Assembly (NCBI GenBank): GCA_964596645.1
Contig: CAZQVB010000022.1
Location: forward strand, 1 to 64,000
Direction: 5' to 3'
Origin: CAVQEK01 sp964596645
Lineage (GTDB): Bacteria > Bacteroidota > Bacteroidia > Cytophagales > Cyclobacteriaceae
Length of the DNA stretch: 64,000 nt
A program made the translations under genes and the position numbers. Below the pieces are notes generated by a model. That model had not been told where the DNA came from, searched no databases, and was given only the letters and a program-made list of their open reading frames with translations. This document shows, in pieces, positions 33,866-43,610 of this stretch; the stretch's first letter is position 1, and each line of letters starts with the position of its first letter.

Positions 33866-34690
33866 ATGAAACTTCACCATTCCTGGGAAACCATTAAAGA
33901 GTACAAGGAAATCCTTTTTCAACAGTACGACGGCATAGCCCGCATCAGCATCAACCGGCCGGAAAAGCACAATGCCTTTACGCCGCTTACGGTGAGCGAG
34001 ATGATCGATGCCATGAATTACTGCCGCGACGAAGCCGGTATAAAAGCCATCGTGTTTACAGGCGAAGGCGGCAAAGCTTTCTGCAGCGGTGGCGACCAGA
34101 GCGTGCGGGGCCATGGTGGGTATGTGGGTCAGGATGAAGTGCCCCGGCTCAACGTGCTCGATCTGCAAAAGCAAATACGCAGTATACCCAAGGTGGTGAT
34201 TGCCGCTGTAGCTGGCTGGGCCATCGGCGGTGGTCATGTGCTGCATGTGGTGTGCGACCTCACCATAGCCGCAGACAATGCCCGCTTTGGGCAAACGGGC
34301 CCCAAGGTGGGCAGCTTCGATGGCGGCTTTGGTGCCTCCTACCTGGCGCGTATTGTCGGCCAGAAAAAGGCGCGTGAAATATGGTTTCTCTGCGATCAGT
34401 ACAACGCCAGCGAAGCCCGCGAGATGGGCCTGGTGAACACGGTGGTGCCGCTGGAAAAACTGGAAGAAACGTACGTAGAATGGGCCAGAAAGGTGATGGA
34501 AAAAAGCCCGCTCGCCATCCGCATGCTCAAGTCGGCTTTCAATGCCGAGCTCGATGGCCAGGCCGGGCTGCAGGAGCTGGCCGGCAATGCCACCCTGCTC
34601 TACTACCTAAGCGATGAGGCCAAAGAAGGCAAGCAGGCCTTCATGGAAAAGCGAAAGCCCGACTTCGACAAATTTCCCAAATTTCCCTGA
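33866..34690 (+). CDS. menB: 1,4-dihydroxy-2-naphthoyl-CoA synthase
   Basis: This 274-residue crotonase-family enzyme closes the second ring, converting o-succinylbenzoyl-CoA to 1,4-dihydroxy-2-naphthoyl-CoA. The start at 33866 follows the menD stop by one base and opens with the usual MKLHHSWETIKEYKEILF; the open frame from 33734 overlaps menD and is not used. Signatures are INRPEKHNAFTPLTVSEM, the oxyanion-hole segment FCSGGDQSVRGHGGYVG and the second oxyanion/active site region AAVAGWAIGGGHVLHVVCDL followed by FGQTGPKVGSFDGGFGASYL. The C-terminal FDKFPKFP motif is typical of MenB. Tight linkage to menD and menE is as in many Bacteroidota. Confidence 0.98.
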   Translation: MKLHHSWETIKEYKEILFQQYDGIARISINRPEKHNAFTPLTVSEMIDAMNYCRDEAGIKAIVFTGEGGKAFCSGGDQSVRGHGGYVGQDEVPRLNVLDLQKQIRSIPKVVIAAVAGWAIGGGHVLHVVCDLTIAADNARFGQTGPKVGSFDGGFGASYLARIVGQKKAREIWFLCDQYNASEAREMGLVNTVVPLEKLEETYVEWARKVMEKSPLAIRMLKSAFNAELDGQAGLQELAGNATLLYYLSDEAKEGKQAFMEKRKPDFDKFPKFP

Positions 34691-34705
34691 TCGCACCACA
34701 GCTTC

Positions 34706-35791
34706 ATGACTGCCCAGCTCATCACTCGCTACGCCTCTATTCCCCTCCTGGGCGGTGCGTCGACCATGCGTGGTGGGCTGAACACGTTTGAGCAGGAGGT
34801 AGTAAATTTTATAGAAGACTGGCAATCGGGCACGCCCTCGTTTACGCTGCACACGTCAGGCACCACGGGCAAGCCCAAAGCATGGATGGTGACACGCCAA
34901 CAGATGGAGGCCAGCGCCAGAATGACGCTGAAAGCACTGGAACTGCAAGCCGGACAAACGGCGCTGCTATGCCTGCACCCGAAGTACATCGCCGGCCGTA
35001 TGATGATCGTGCGCGCCATAGTAGGTGGGCTGCACCTGGCGGTGGTGGAGCCTGTGGCCAATCCGTTTTCATTGCTATCCAAGGATGTAGCCATTGATTT
35101 TTTGGCGGTGGTGCCCCACCAAATGCACGCCATGCTGCAGGATGTGGATACATTGATCCGGCTGCACAAGGCACACGCTGTCATAGTAGGTGGTGGCGCT
35201 ACTGAGGGCACGTTGGAAGACAAATGTGAGCGAATACAGGCCCCCACCTTCAGTACCTTCGGCATGACGGAAACCGTATCGCACATTGCGCTGCGCAGAC
35301 TGAATGGGCGAGAGCGCAGCAGCGTGTACAGCCTATTGCCCAATGTGGAAGCGGGTATCGATCAGCGTGGTTGCCTGTGGGTATGTGGTGCGGTGACAAA
35401 TCATAAAACCGTGCAGACCAATGATCTGGTTCGGTTTCATGGTGAGGCTGCCTTTGAGTGGTTGGGCCGTGTCGACCACGTGATCAACAGTGGGGGTATA
35501 AAAATTTTTCCGGAGCAACTCGAGCGAACACTACAGCCACTCCTGCCCGGCTGGGGTGTTCACAATGATTTTTTCCTGACGGGCCTGCCACACGATACAC
35601 TGGGCCAACAAACAGCGCTGGTGGTAGAAGGCACACTGCCCGTCTCACACCAGTCCGTGCTGGAACATTGCCGCCTGGCACTGCCAGACCGGCAGGCACC
35701 GAGGTGTATCGTGGAGTTGCCCCAATTCACACGCACCAATGGCGGAAAAATCAGGCGCCGGGAAACCCTGGGCAGCGGCAGCGCAGACTAA
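34706..35791 (+). CDS. menE: o-Succinylbenzoate-CoA ligase-like AMP-binding enzyme (short form)
   Basis: This 361-residue protein belongs to the ANL adenylating family: TSGTTGKPKAW at residues 50-60 (the A3 P-loop), STFGMTETVSHIALRR (the A5-like motif), GRVDHVINSGGIKIFPEQLE (A8) and TRTNGGKIRR with the A10 lysine. It should activate o-succinylbenzoate as acyl-AMP and transfer it to CoA, feeding MenB. It is about 100-120 residues shorter than typical MenE because the N-terminal subdomain is abbreviated, a form seen in Bacteroidota MenE. Position 15 bases after menB supports the role. Assignment to MenE rests on context as much as on sequence. Confidence 0.9.
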   Translation: MTAQLITRYASIPLLGGASTMRGGLNTFEQEVVNFIEDWQSGTPSFTLHTSGTTGKPKAWMVTRQQMEASARMTLKALELQAGQTALLCLHPKYIAGRMMIVRAIVGGLHLAVVEPVANPFSLLSKDVAIDFLAVVPHQMHAMLQDVDTLIRLHKAHAVIVGGGATEGTLEDKCERIQAPTFSTFGMTETVSHIALRRLNGRERSSVYSLLPNVEAGIDQRGCLWVCGAVTNHKTVQTNDLVRFHGEAAFEWLGRVDHVINSGGIKIFPEQLERTLQPLLPGWGVHNDFFLTGLPHDTLGQQTALVVEGTLPVSHQSVLEHCRLALPDRQAPRCIVELPQFTRTNGGKIRRRETLGSGSAD

Positions 35792-36600
35792 GTACAATGT
35801 TCATTCCAGATGATGCGAAGCCGAGGTGAGCCCACTTTCTTTGGTATTGCTCCCTTGCATACGTCAGCTTGCATATGTGAGAAAGCGCCGGTCATGTGCA
35901 CGATCGCACCGCTACGAAAGGCTGCAATCTGTGCATTCTTACAGCAACCAACGGACTATTTTAGTATCAATTTAGTGCAGCACCTCCACGTCAGCAGGTG
36001 CGGTTACTTTGGCTTGTTATCTTTTCAGGTTGAAATAATCATTCATAAAATGCTTGCTCTCAATGATCTGGCTTATTTGACTTCAATTTATTGTTGAGAA
36101 ATACATCGAACCACACGGCATTTACAGCAATTGTTGAATCCCAAAATCCTTAAAAATCCCTTTGTATGCCGCTTTTCAGCCGGCTTTCGAGATGGTGCCA
36201 TAATTGGCTTTTGCAGCGATTAAGTAATTTCCTCAGCGCCAATACGCGTTGAAAACTGCCAACTTGTTCTTTGCAGAAGTACCGTTTTAATAATGTTCAT
36301 AGAAACAATGATCATTGAAAGGCTGTACATAAAATTCTGTAAAATGTCTCCGCTTTCTGCCTTCTCAGAGTAAGGTCGCACATAATTTAAGCCCTCCAAT
36401 TTTTATTTTCTCCCCCTACTCCCCATGCTTTTGTGGCGGGTGTACCATTTCCAAAAGTATTGCTTATCAGTTTGTTAGCAGCGTCCGCTTAATTTGAAGA
36501 TTCAGGTAAGTGGAAAGAGTGCAGGTGCGGTGGTTGGGTTACCTTTAGAACTATATCAAGATTTAATAGCAAATTTCAAATACCAAACGTTTCGCTTCTC
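35792..36600. other. 809-base stretch without a gene
   Basis: This AT-leaning region between menE and the T9SS cargo gene holds only short frames of low credibility (for example 35810-36097). A near-consensus box, TACCTTTA at 36540-36547, lies 53 bases before the next gene but lacks a TTG at the right distance. No RNA gene or terminator was recognised. Confidence 0.6.
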
Positions 36601-38298
36601 ATGAAATATTTGTTGGCAACTTATCTGATTTTCCATGTGGCATATTGTGCCAATGCACAAGTAACACAGGATTTCGAAAGTGTAACTACAGCGACCCTTG
36701 TGCAGGACTGCTGGATGCGGGGCGGCAGCATGGCGGTAAGAAACTCTTATGTGATGAATGGAACGCAGTCGCTGGCGTCGGGCACCATGAGCGCTACCAC
36801 CTCTCCCCTGCTGGTATCGCCCTGGCTGCAGTTGAGCGGTACGGGCAATATCACCTTTCGCGCCCGGGCTACAGGCACAGGTGGCTCGCCTACACTTACC
36901 GTATATCTGGAAGAGCGGCTATCTGGTGGCATTTCGGCACTTTCTACCATACCACTCACTACCTCTGGCACCACCTACACCATCGCTATTTCCAATACAG
37001 GTGTCTATCGAATCCGCTGGCAAACAGACGCCCTCTTCAACGCCAATGTGCGGGCCATCTATGACAACATCGTGATCAACGCGACAGACGTAGCCAATCG
37101 GGCGACAAACCCCGGCGATGGCAATTGCGAATGCTACCCGCCGAACCTGGATACCGATGCTGCCGTGGCACAGGAAGATGACGGCTCCTTCATAATCGAT
37201 CCCGTTTCCAATGATACCAAGACAATTTTTGACATTGATCCATCCACGGTCACCATCATATCTCAACCGGGCAGTGGTGCTGCCACTTCCGTAGACGCCA
37301 GCGGCAACATCAGCTATACGCCTGTTAAGGATTTCAACGGTGTAGACACGCTCATCTACCAATTGTGCGATGTGGCCAACATCTGCGCTACCGACACTGT
37401 TTTCGTCACACTCACGGCGGTGAATGATGCACCGTTTGCCATCAACGATACCATTACCGTATCAGAAGATTCCGGCCCGCACATCATCGACGTGCTGGCC
37501 AATGACAGTGACTCTATCGACACCGACACGCCGATTCTTACTTTACTCTCGCTGAGCAACGGCAGCGCACCGGCCACAACCGGCGTGGTATCCAACAAAG
37601 CGAGCATTGACTTTCCGCTACACTACTTCGGCACCTACATCGCCGACTATGAAATGGAAGATCCGGAAGGGGCTAAGGCCTCTGCCAAAGTGGTGGTGAT
37701 TGTGGAGCCGGTCAACGATGCACCGACAGTAGAGGAGGTGACTTTGGAGATAACCACTTTCGAAGGTTCGGCCACACTCGATATGTCTCAGATAGTCAAC
37801 GATGTAGATAATGCATTTACTGATCTCACCATTACTGTGCCTGCTAGTTCGCTGAATGGCGGCAGCGTCACCTATATCGATGGTGTGCTTACGTATCTGC
37901 CAGCGCCGGGGTTCAAGGGCACCGACGAGATCAGCATTACCGTCACCGACAGTGAAGGGCTGTCTGTGACGACCACCGTGTATATAAAAGTTGATTTTGA
38001 AGAAGAGCAGCTCGCCATCTCCCAGGGATTTTCGCCCAATGGCGATGGCATCAACGACTATTGGCACATTCGCGGCATCGACACCTACAGCATCAATCAG
38101 GTGACAATTCTCAACCGCTGGGGCGATGTGGTCTTTCAGCAACAAGGCTACAACAACGATGAAAAAGCCTGGCGAGGGCAGGCAAACAGTGCGGCAGCCT
38201 TTGGCAACGACGGACTGCCCAATGGCACCTACTTCTACTCTTTGGAACCCGGCAACGGTGATCCTGCACTTAAAGGCTTTGTAGTTATCAATCGATAA
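36601..38298 (+). CDS. T9SS type B cargo protein with Ig/cadherin-like domains (gliding motility-associated C-terminal domain)
   Basis: This 565-residue protein has a signal peptide (1-19, ending YCANAQ), an N-terminal region with ITFRARATGTGGSPTLTVYL-like strands, two Ig- or cadherin-like repeats (about 185-375: VNDAPFAINDTITVSEDSG, DVLANDSD, and VVIVEPVNDAPTVEEVTLEI) and a C-terminal type B sorting domain (about 475-565) beginning ISQGFSPNGDGINDYWHI and continuing NQVTILNRWGDVVFQQQGYN to YFYSLEPGNG. Type B domains direct secretion by the type IX system and often pair with a PorP/SprF partner, which here is the next gene, only nine bases away. It is likely a cell-surface adhesin. The exact ligand is unknown. 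Confidence 0.93.
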   Translation: MKYLLATYLIFHVAYCANAQVTQDFESVTTATLVQDCWMRGGSMAVRNSYVMNGTQSLASGTMSATTSPLLVSPWLQLSGTGNITFRARATGTGGSPTLTVYLEERLSGGISALSTIPLTTSGTTYTIAISNTGVYRIRWQTDALFNANVRAIYDNIVINATDVANRATNPGDGNCECYPPNLDTDAAVAQEDDGSFIIDPVSNDTKTIFDIDPSTVTIISQPGSGAATSVDASGNISYTPVKDFNGVDTLIYQLCDVANICATDTVFVTLTAVNDAPFAINDTITVSEDSGPHIIDVLANDSDSIDTDTPILTLLSLSNGSAPATTGVVSNKASIDFPLHYFGTYIADYEMEDPEGAKASAKVVVIVEPVNDAPTVEEVTLEITTFEGSATLDMSQIVNDVDNAFTDLTITVPASSLNGGSVTYIDGVLTYLPAPGFKGTDEISITVTDSEGLSVTTTVYIKVDFEEEQLAISQGFSPNGDGINDYWHIRGIDTYSINQVTILNRWGDVVFQQQGYNNDEKAWRGQANSAAAFGNDGLPNGTYFYSLEPGNGDPALKGFVVINR

Positions 38299-38307
38299 TA
38301 AGACACC

Positions 38308-39255
38308 ATGACATTTTTGAAAAATTTCCGTTTGTATGTCGCTTTCCTGTGCCTTGTGGGCACTACTGCTCAGTTGCAGGCACAGCAGGAAGCGCTTTAT
38401 TCCATGTATATGTTCAACGGGCTGGTGATCAATCCTGCCTATGCCGGTAGTCACAGTGCGCCGACCGTTACGGCTCAGATTCGCGAGCAGTGGGCGGGCT
38501 TTCAGGGGGCGCCCTCCAGCCAGAACATCACTGCCCATATGCCACTGCCTTTCACACGTACCTCACTGGGCTTTATGATCTCCAACGACAAGGTGGGCGT
38601 GACGGGGCAAACCGGCCTGCAAGGCATTTACGCTTACCGTGTACCCATGGGAAAAGGTCAATTGTCAATGGGCTTGCAGGGCGGCATCACCATATACAAT
38701 TCAGAGCTCACCAGCCTCAATATTGTTTCTGGCGGAAATAACGCCGATATCGATCCTTCCTTCGCGCAGGACATGAGCAGCGGCATTTTGCCCAACTTCG
38801 GCGCCGGGCTTTACTACCACACATCCAACTATTATGTGGGCTTTTCCATACCGCACCTGATCAACAACAGTTTGGAAAACATAAACGAGCTGATGTCGGT
38901 GGTGCAGGAGCGGCATTATTTCCTGTCGGCCGGCTATGTGTTTGATGTTGGCTTGCATATAAAAGTGAAGCCGAATGTGCTGGTAAAAGCAGTGCCAGGT
39001 GCACCTTTCCAGACAGACTTCAATACCAACGTACTGCTGAAAGAGCTCATCTGGATAGGCGCTTCGTACCGTACCTCGGGCACGGCAGCAGCCATTATGG
39101 AAATCAACATCACCAAGGAAATGTCCTTTGGCTATGCCTATGACTTTGCCATAAGCGAAGGTGCACAAAACGTGCGCAACGGCTCGCATGAATTTATGCT
39201 GAGCTATCGTATAAAAAACCGAAAAGATCTGTACCTCACCCCACGCTACTTCTAA
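38308..39255 (+). CDS. PorP/SprF family type IX secretion outer-membrane protein
   Basis: This 315-residue protein has a signal peptide (1-25, ending LQAQ) and the PorP/SprF pattern: QQEALYSMYMFNGLVINPAYAG at the mature N-terminus, then VTAQIREQWAGFQGAPSSQ, SLGFMISNDKVGVTGQ, and barrel strands FGAGLYYHTSNYYVGFSIP. The family forms an outer-membrane barrel that guides type B cargo or links gliding and T9SS components. Placement between a type B cargo gene and an OmpA-like gene with 9- and 2-base gaps indicates a single transcription unit. Which cargo it serves is inferred to be the upstream protein. Confidence 0.95.
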   Translation: MTFLKNFRLYVAFLCLVGTTAQLQAQQEALYSMYMFNGLVINPAYAGSHSAPTVTAQIREQWAGFQGAPSSQNITAHMPLPFTRTSLGFMISNDKVGVTGQTGLQGIYAYRVPMGKGQLSMGLQGGITIYNSELTSLNIVSGGNNADIDPSFAQDMSSGILPNFGAGLYYHTSNYYVGFSIPHLINNSLENINELMSVVQERHYFLSAGYVFDVGLHIKVKPNVLVKAVPGAPFQTDFNTNVLLKELIWIGASYRTSGTAAAIMEINITKEMSFGYAYDFAISEGAQNVRNGSHEFMLSYRIKNRKDLYLTPRYF

Positions 39256-39257
39256 AG

Positions 39258-41825
39258 ATGAACCCGACAATGAAGAATATGAGAACAAGAATATTTGTTG
39301 CAGCATTCCTCTTGACGGTGGTAGCCTATAGCCCATCGGCAGCACAGTCGCCTGCGGAACTTAGCATGCAAAAGGCCGATTCGCTATACGCATTTATGAA
39401 CTACCAGCACGCCCTGCGTATTTACGACAAAATGTATGCAAGGCGCAGCACGGATGTGCTAAGGCTAAAAATAGCCCGTAGCCTGTACAAGTTGGGCCAA
39501 ACCACTGAGGCCCTTGTCTGGTACGAAAAAGTAGAAAATCGCGAAGCGGCCTTTGAGGATGAAGACAAGATGCAGTATGCCCAGTTGCTGCACAGCAAGG
39601 GCCGACATGAGGAAGCGATGGCATGGGTAAGTGGCGTAGAGGAAAGCAACACACACGCCGTATTGCAAGCCAGCGTGTCGCAGTTGCAGCGGTTTTATGG
39701 CGATTCCATTTTTTATGGTGTGCGCGCCATGAACATCAATACGGTGAATGCTGAATTTGCGCCGGCCTATTATCAGGAGGGTGTGGTGTACACCAGCAAT
39801 GCGCTCACAAAAGAGAAACGAAAATTTCATTGGGACGACAGCAAATTTCTGAACCTGGCCTACAGTGCGCGCACAGAAGAAAATGATCTGCAAAGCCCGG
39901 TGGCATTTGCTGAGGGCGTTACCGGCAAAAACCACGACGGACCGGCCGCGTTTTATGACGATGACCGTCGCATGGTTTTCACCAGAAATACGGAAGTGAA
40001 GACCAAAGAAAACGTGCAGATCAACAGGCTCAGCCTGCACTTTGCTACCTATGACGCGCAACAAAAGCAATGGGTGTCAGAAGAATCATTTGCCTATAAC
40101 AGCGCCGAGTACAGCACGGGCCATGCCACCATAAGTGCCGATGGGCAGTTGATGATTTTCGCCTCCGACATGCCCGGCACACTGGGCCAAACCGATTTAT
40201 ACCTGTCCAAAAAAACTGAAAACGGCTGGTCTCAGCCCGTCAATCTGGGCTCGGACATCAATACCCCGGGCAAAGAAATGTTTCCCTATCTCGATGTCGA
40301 CGGCCTGCTCTATTTTGCATCCAACGGGCATCCTGGCCTTGGCGGACTCGATATCTTCATGGCGCTGCCCATTGGCGACGACTTCACCCCGGCGGTGAAT
40401 ATTGGCTACCCGGTCAATACTGCGCACGATGACTTTGCGCTCATCATCAAGGAGCAAAAGGGTTTCTTTAGCTCCAACCGAGCCGGCAACGACGACCTGT
40501 TCGCTTTCACATTCAGCGGAGTCAATACAGATTTTGCCATTTTTGATGCTGAAACCGGAGGCCCGCTGGAGGAACTGACCATTACGCTTATCGATAAAAA
40601 GGATGAGAAAAGAACAGTGTATCAAATACCATCATTCCTGGCCCACCTGGTGTTGTTGCCAGGCGAATACACTTTTGAAGTAAGCTGCGCTGGCTATGAA
40701 CCCCTTACCTTCACCAAAAATGTACACCGAGGGCAGCCTTTGCTGGAGCAACTGCACATGGTGGCCCTGGCAACCACTCCGCCTGTGCTGGCCCAATCTT
40801 CGTCGACTTCCAACCCCGGCGAGAAAGCCAACAGCAAGTCCGGCAAAGACCATTTAACATTGACCGAGCCATATGCCGGCGATTTACTCATTTTCAAGAC
40901 CGCTGAAAACATCGATAAAATCTTCTTTTCCACGGATCAAAATGTCTTTGAATTGGTAGAGCGCCACGGTGCTTATGCGCTGCTCAGTCCTCAAGCGAAG
41001 CATGTGCTGAATATGGCAAACACCCAAACCCCGTTGAAAGAAACGGAACAGGTGAAGGCGGCTCTGGAAAACAACCGCTTTATGGTGCGCACCGTCAAGA
41101 CGATCAATCGCATTTTTTACGACTTCGACGACGAGCAGATACGGCATGATGCACAGCCGGAGCTGGATAAACTGGCTGCGCTGCTCCTGGAAAACCCGCA
41201 GTTGCGCGTGCACCTGGGTTCCCATGCCGATCCGCGTGGCAGCGACGACTACAACTTTCAGCTTTCACAAAAGCGGTCGGAGGCTGCCAAGACTTACCTG
41301 ATCAACAAAGGCATAGCACCGGGTCGACTCATCACCTCTGCCTATGGAGAGGCATTCAGGATCACCGATTGTGAAGAATGTACCGAGCAGGAGTTTGAGC
41401 TGGAGCGCAGGGCAGAATTTAACTTTTTCTTTGCCACGGAGCTGTCGGCCGACACCATCAGTACCGTGCGCAACTACAGAGCTGAGGAGCATTCCGCTAA
41501 TGCCCTGGCCGCCTACTATCGCCAGCTCGATAAGGTAGAGGAAAAGGACGATGTCAGCGCCAAAATAGCCCTGGGGGCATTCAAAACTTATAAAGAGCAA
41601 CAGTGGGATTTCCTCCAAGACCTGGGCGTGGTAGAGCGTGTGGAGCGCGAAAACGGCCTCACCTATTTCTTCTTAGGCACCTACGACGACCTTGCCCAGG
41701 CCGACCTGGTACGGCAGGAGGTGGTGGCACGCGGCATTAAAGATGCTTTCCTGCTGTATTTTTATGGTGGGGAGCGGGTGAACTATAACCAACTGCTGGC
41801 CTTGGGAGTAATAGAAAAGGATTAG
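39258..41825 (+). CDS. OmpA-family protein with TPR-like and PD40 repeats and a SPOR-like C-terminus
   Basis: This 855-residue protein has a signal peptide (MNPTMKNMRTRIFV...SAAQ), TPR-like helices (about 38-110, QKADSLYAFMNYQHALRIYD), WD40-like PD40 repeats (about 215-420, GPAAFYDDDRRMVFTRNTEV and FASDMPGTLGQTDLYLSKKT), a beta domain (430-500), an OmpA peptidoglycan-binding domain (about 610-730, RIFYDFDDEQIRHDAQPELD and LGSHADPRGSDDYN) and a tail (about 800-840) that looks like a SPOR domain (TYFFLGTYDDLAQADLV). This architecture resembles the PorE-type peptidoglycan anchor of the T9SS. It ends in a short convergent overlap with the NlpC/P60 gene at 41822-41825. The SPOR call is a pattern judgement. 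Confidence 0.85.
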   Translation: MNPTMKNMRTRIFVAAFLLTVVAYSPSAAQSPAELSMQKADSLYAFMNYQHALRIYDKMYARRSTDVLRLKIARSLYKLGQTTEALVWYEKVENREAAFEDEDKMQYAQLLHSKGRHEEAMAWVSGVEESNTHAVLQASVSQLQRFYGDSIFYGVRAMNINTVNAEFAPAYYQEGVVYTSNALTKEKRKFHWDDSKFLNLAYSARTEENDLQSPVAFAEGVTGKNHDGPAAFYDDDRRMVFTRNTEVKTKENVQINRLSLHFATYDAQQKQWVSEESFAYNSAEYSTGHATISADGQLMIFASDMPGTLGQTDLYLSKKTENGWSQPVNLGSDINTPGKEMFPYLDVDGLLYFASNGHPGLGGLDIFMALPIGDDFTPAVNIGYPVNTAHDDFALIIKEQKGFFSSNRAGNDDLFAFTFSGVNTDFAIFDAETGGPLEELTITLIDKKDEKRTVYQIPSFLAHLVLLPGEYTFEVSCAGYEPLTFTKNVHRGQPLLEQLHMVALATTPPVLAQSSSTSNPGEKANSKSGKDHLTLTEPYAGDLLIFKTAENIDKIFFSTDQNVFELVERHGAYALLSPQAKHVLNMANTQTPLKETEQVKAALENNRFMVRTVKTINRIFYDFDDEQIRHDAQPELDKLAALLLENPQLRVHLGSHADPRGSDDYNFQLSQKRSEAAKTYLINKGIAPGRLITSAYGEAFRITDCEECTEQEFELERRAEFNFFFATELSADTISTVRNYRAEEHSANALAAYYRQLDKVEEKDDVSAKIALGAFKTYKEQQWDFLQDLGVVERVERENGLTYFFLGTYDDLAQADLVRQEVVARGIKDAFLLYFYGGERVNYNQLLALGVIEKD

Positions 41826-42385
41826 TTGATCAGGCGTGTGCCGAACAAAAAGCGGGAAGACCAGTATTCTGATTCGGGCAGTGTGGTCACCATTACGCCA
41901 CGTGAAGAGGAAGTGTGTACAAATTGCCAGTCGCCCAGGTAAATGCCGGAATGCGTAATCGGATTGTTGCTGCGGTAGGTGCCGTGGAAAAATACCAGGT
42001 CGCCCGGACATAGATCTTCCGGCGATGCTATGATGCTGCCATAACGGGCCTGTTCGTTGGCCGAATGCGGTAGTTGCACACCATAGCGGTCGAACACTAT
42101 CTTGACCAACCCGGAGCAGTCGAGGCCCTGAGCGCTGAGGCCACCCATACGATGCCTCACGCCCTGAAAAGTAAGCGCGAAATCGATAATGCTGTCGGCC
42201 ACCAGGCCCGCCTCTACAGTTTGCTCTATACCCTGACCACGAAACTGTACCAGCCTTTCGCCAATGGGCGTACCTTCCAGTTTGTGCAGCACCTGCTCAA
42301 ACTCCGATGGCTGGCGATGTCCCAAAAGGGCCCAGCCGGCCATGATCAGTAGTGCAATGTGTAAGCGACTTTTTCTAAGCAGCAT
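41822..42385 (-). CDS. C40 family (NlpC/P60) peptidase
   Basis: This 187-residue protein has an N-terminal hydrophobic segment (about 8-20) and an NlpC/P60 domain with catalytic Cys in LDCSGLVKIVF, then LPHSANEQARYG, DLVFFHGTYR and the His in ITHSGIYLGDWQFVHTSS. Enzymes of this type cut the stem peptides of peptidoglycan. The start at 42385 is preferred to the open frame start at 42415 because the membrane segment begins there. It is convergent with the OmpA-family gene; stop codons overlap. About 340 bases without an accepted gene (42386-42722) follow upstream. Confidence 0.93.
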   Translation of the reverse strand: MLLRKSRLHIALLIMAGWALLGHRQPSEFEQVLHKLEGTPIGERLVQFRGQGIEQTVEAGLVADSIIDFALTFQGVRHRMGGLSAQGLDCSGLVKIVFDRYGVQLPHSANEQARYGSIIASPEDLCPGDLVFFHGTYRSNNPITHSGIYLGDWQFVHTSSSRGVMVTTLPESEYWSSRFLFGTRLIN

Positions 42386-42722
42386 ATGGCGATGTTTGAG
42401 CTGTGCAATGCACAACGCATTTAGATTGCAAAAATTCTGAAAAATATCGATACGATACCTACGCTATAGTCAACATTTAGCACATTGATGAATTTGGAAT
42501 CTGTTTGTGAGCATTGTACCATTGCTGATCAGGCAATAGCTGGCCGTTCCGCATATTCGGTTTTTATCCTGGAAATTGTTTGCTTTAGATTGCATGGACT
42601 CATTCCAGATACATACCACCTAATGTTAATTTGTGCATATGTGAATAGTACATATCAGCGCAATAGTTTTTATCACTGTTTGAATAATCTTTGCCGTATA
42701 CCCTCGCAGCAAAAGCATCATT

Positions 42723-43526
42723 ATGATCCTGGACAGAATACAAATTTCAAGAATAGTAAAGAGAAGCCATTCGAGAGAAAATGATGAAAGGTATGTTGTT
42801 ATATGGGTAAAAAAAGAAGTAGATGAAATTGTAATTAATCAATCGAAATACGCGAATGTTTCCAATTCAGTTTTTTTCCTTCGCCCCAATTATCAATGGC
42901 ATATTTCACTGGATGACAACTCTAACACATCGGGCTTTATTCTTTATATACCGAAAGTGCTGTTAGAAGATCCTACTTTCAAAAATCTTCACATCACTGA
43001 GGTTCGATTGTTCTGCGACGGTGAAGTGCCCAGGATCATTCTCGCACCAGGCATCGAAACTAGGATACAATCAATTCTTGAAATGCTGGATGAGTTGATC
43101 AGCACAAACCTGAAACACCGGGAAGATGCCATCGTCGCCTTGTTAAAAACATTCTTTATTTATTGCGATGGCAAATGCAACATAAAATCTGTGATTACTG
43201 ACAACAATTCAAAAACAGCGCTGGTATATAAGTACAAAAAAATTCTCGATCAGCATCATCTCCAATACCATAAAGTAGCCGACTATGCACAGCTGCTCAA
43301 TGTATCCGATAAATACCTCAATGAATGCGTCAATGATGTGCTTGGTGTGAACGCCAAAAGCCTCATTAGTGAACAGCTCGCAATGCGTTCGAGGCACGCC
43401 ATAAAATTTTCTGATAAAAGTGTGAAGGAAATAGCCTTTGAGCTGGGATTTTCGTCACCCGAGTATTTCAGTGCTTTCTTTAAAAAGCATTATGGCCATT
43501 CTCCGCTGGAGTTTCGAAAATTATAA
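42723..43526 (+). CDS. AraC family transcriptional regulator
   Basis: This 267-residue protein has a cupin-like N-terminal sensing region (about 1-170, VVIWVKKEVDEIVI and FFLRPNYQWHI) and a C-terminal AraC double helix-turn-helix (about 180-267): KVADYAQLLNVSDKYLNECV and SVKEIAFELGFSSPEYFSAF, ending HYGHSPLEFRKL. The family activates nearby genes in response to a small ligand; the cupin protein 84 bases downstream is the obvious target. Composition is more AT-rich than the flanking genes, as in the cupin gene, which points to acquisition of the pair. Confidence 0.95.
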   Translation: MILDRIQISRIVKRSHSRENDERYVVIWVKKEVDEIVINQSKYANVSNSVFFLRPNYQWHISLDDNSNTSGFILYIPKVLLEDPTFKNLHITEVRLFCDGEVPRIILAPGIETRIQSILEMLDELISTNLKHREDAIVALLKTFFIYCDGKCNIKSVITDNNSKTALVYKYKKILDQHHLQYHKVADYAQLLNVSDKYLNECVNDVLGVNAKSLISEQLAMRSRHAIKFSDKSVKEIAFELGFSSPEYFSAFFKKHYGHSPLEFRKL

Positions 43527-43610
43527 ATGACAAAACCTGCGGATTTACCGCGATAATCACATGTTACTGGCGATATGTCCAAAGTATCTTTGTAAAAAAA
43601 AGATCGCACT

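Noticed and set aside
35810..36097. 95-residue frame in the menE-cargo gap
   Set aside because: No motif, no promoter box and a composition like non-coding sequence.
42485..42784. 99-residue frame upstream of the AraC gene
   Set aside because: It overlaps the AraC start in another frame and has no recognisable pattern.
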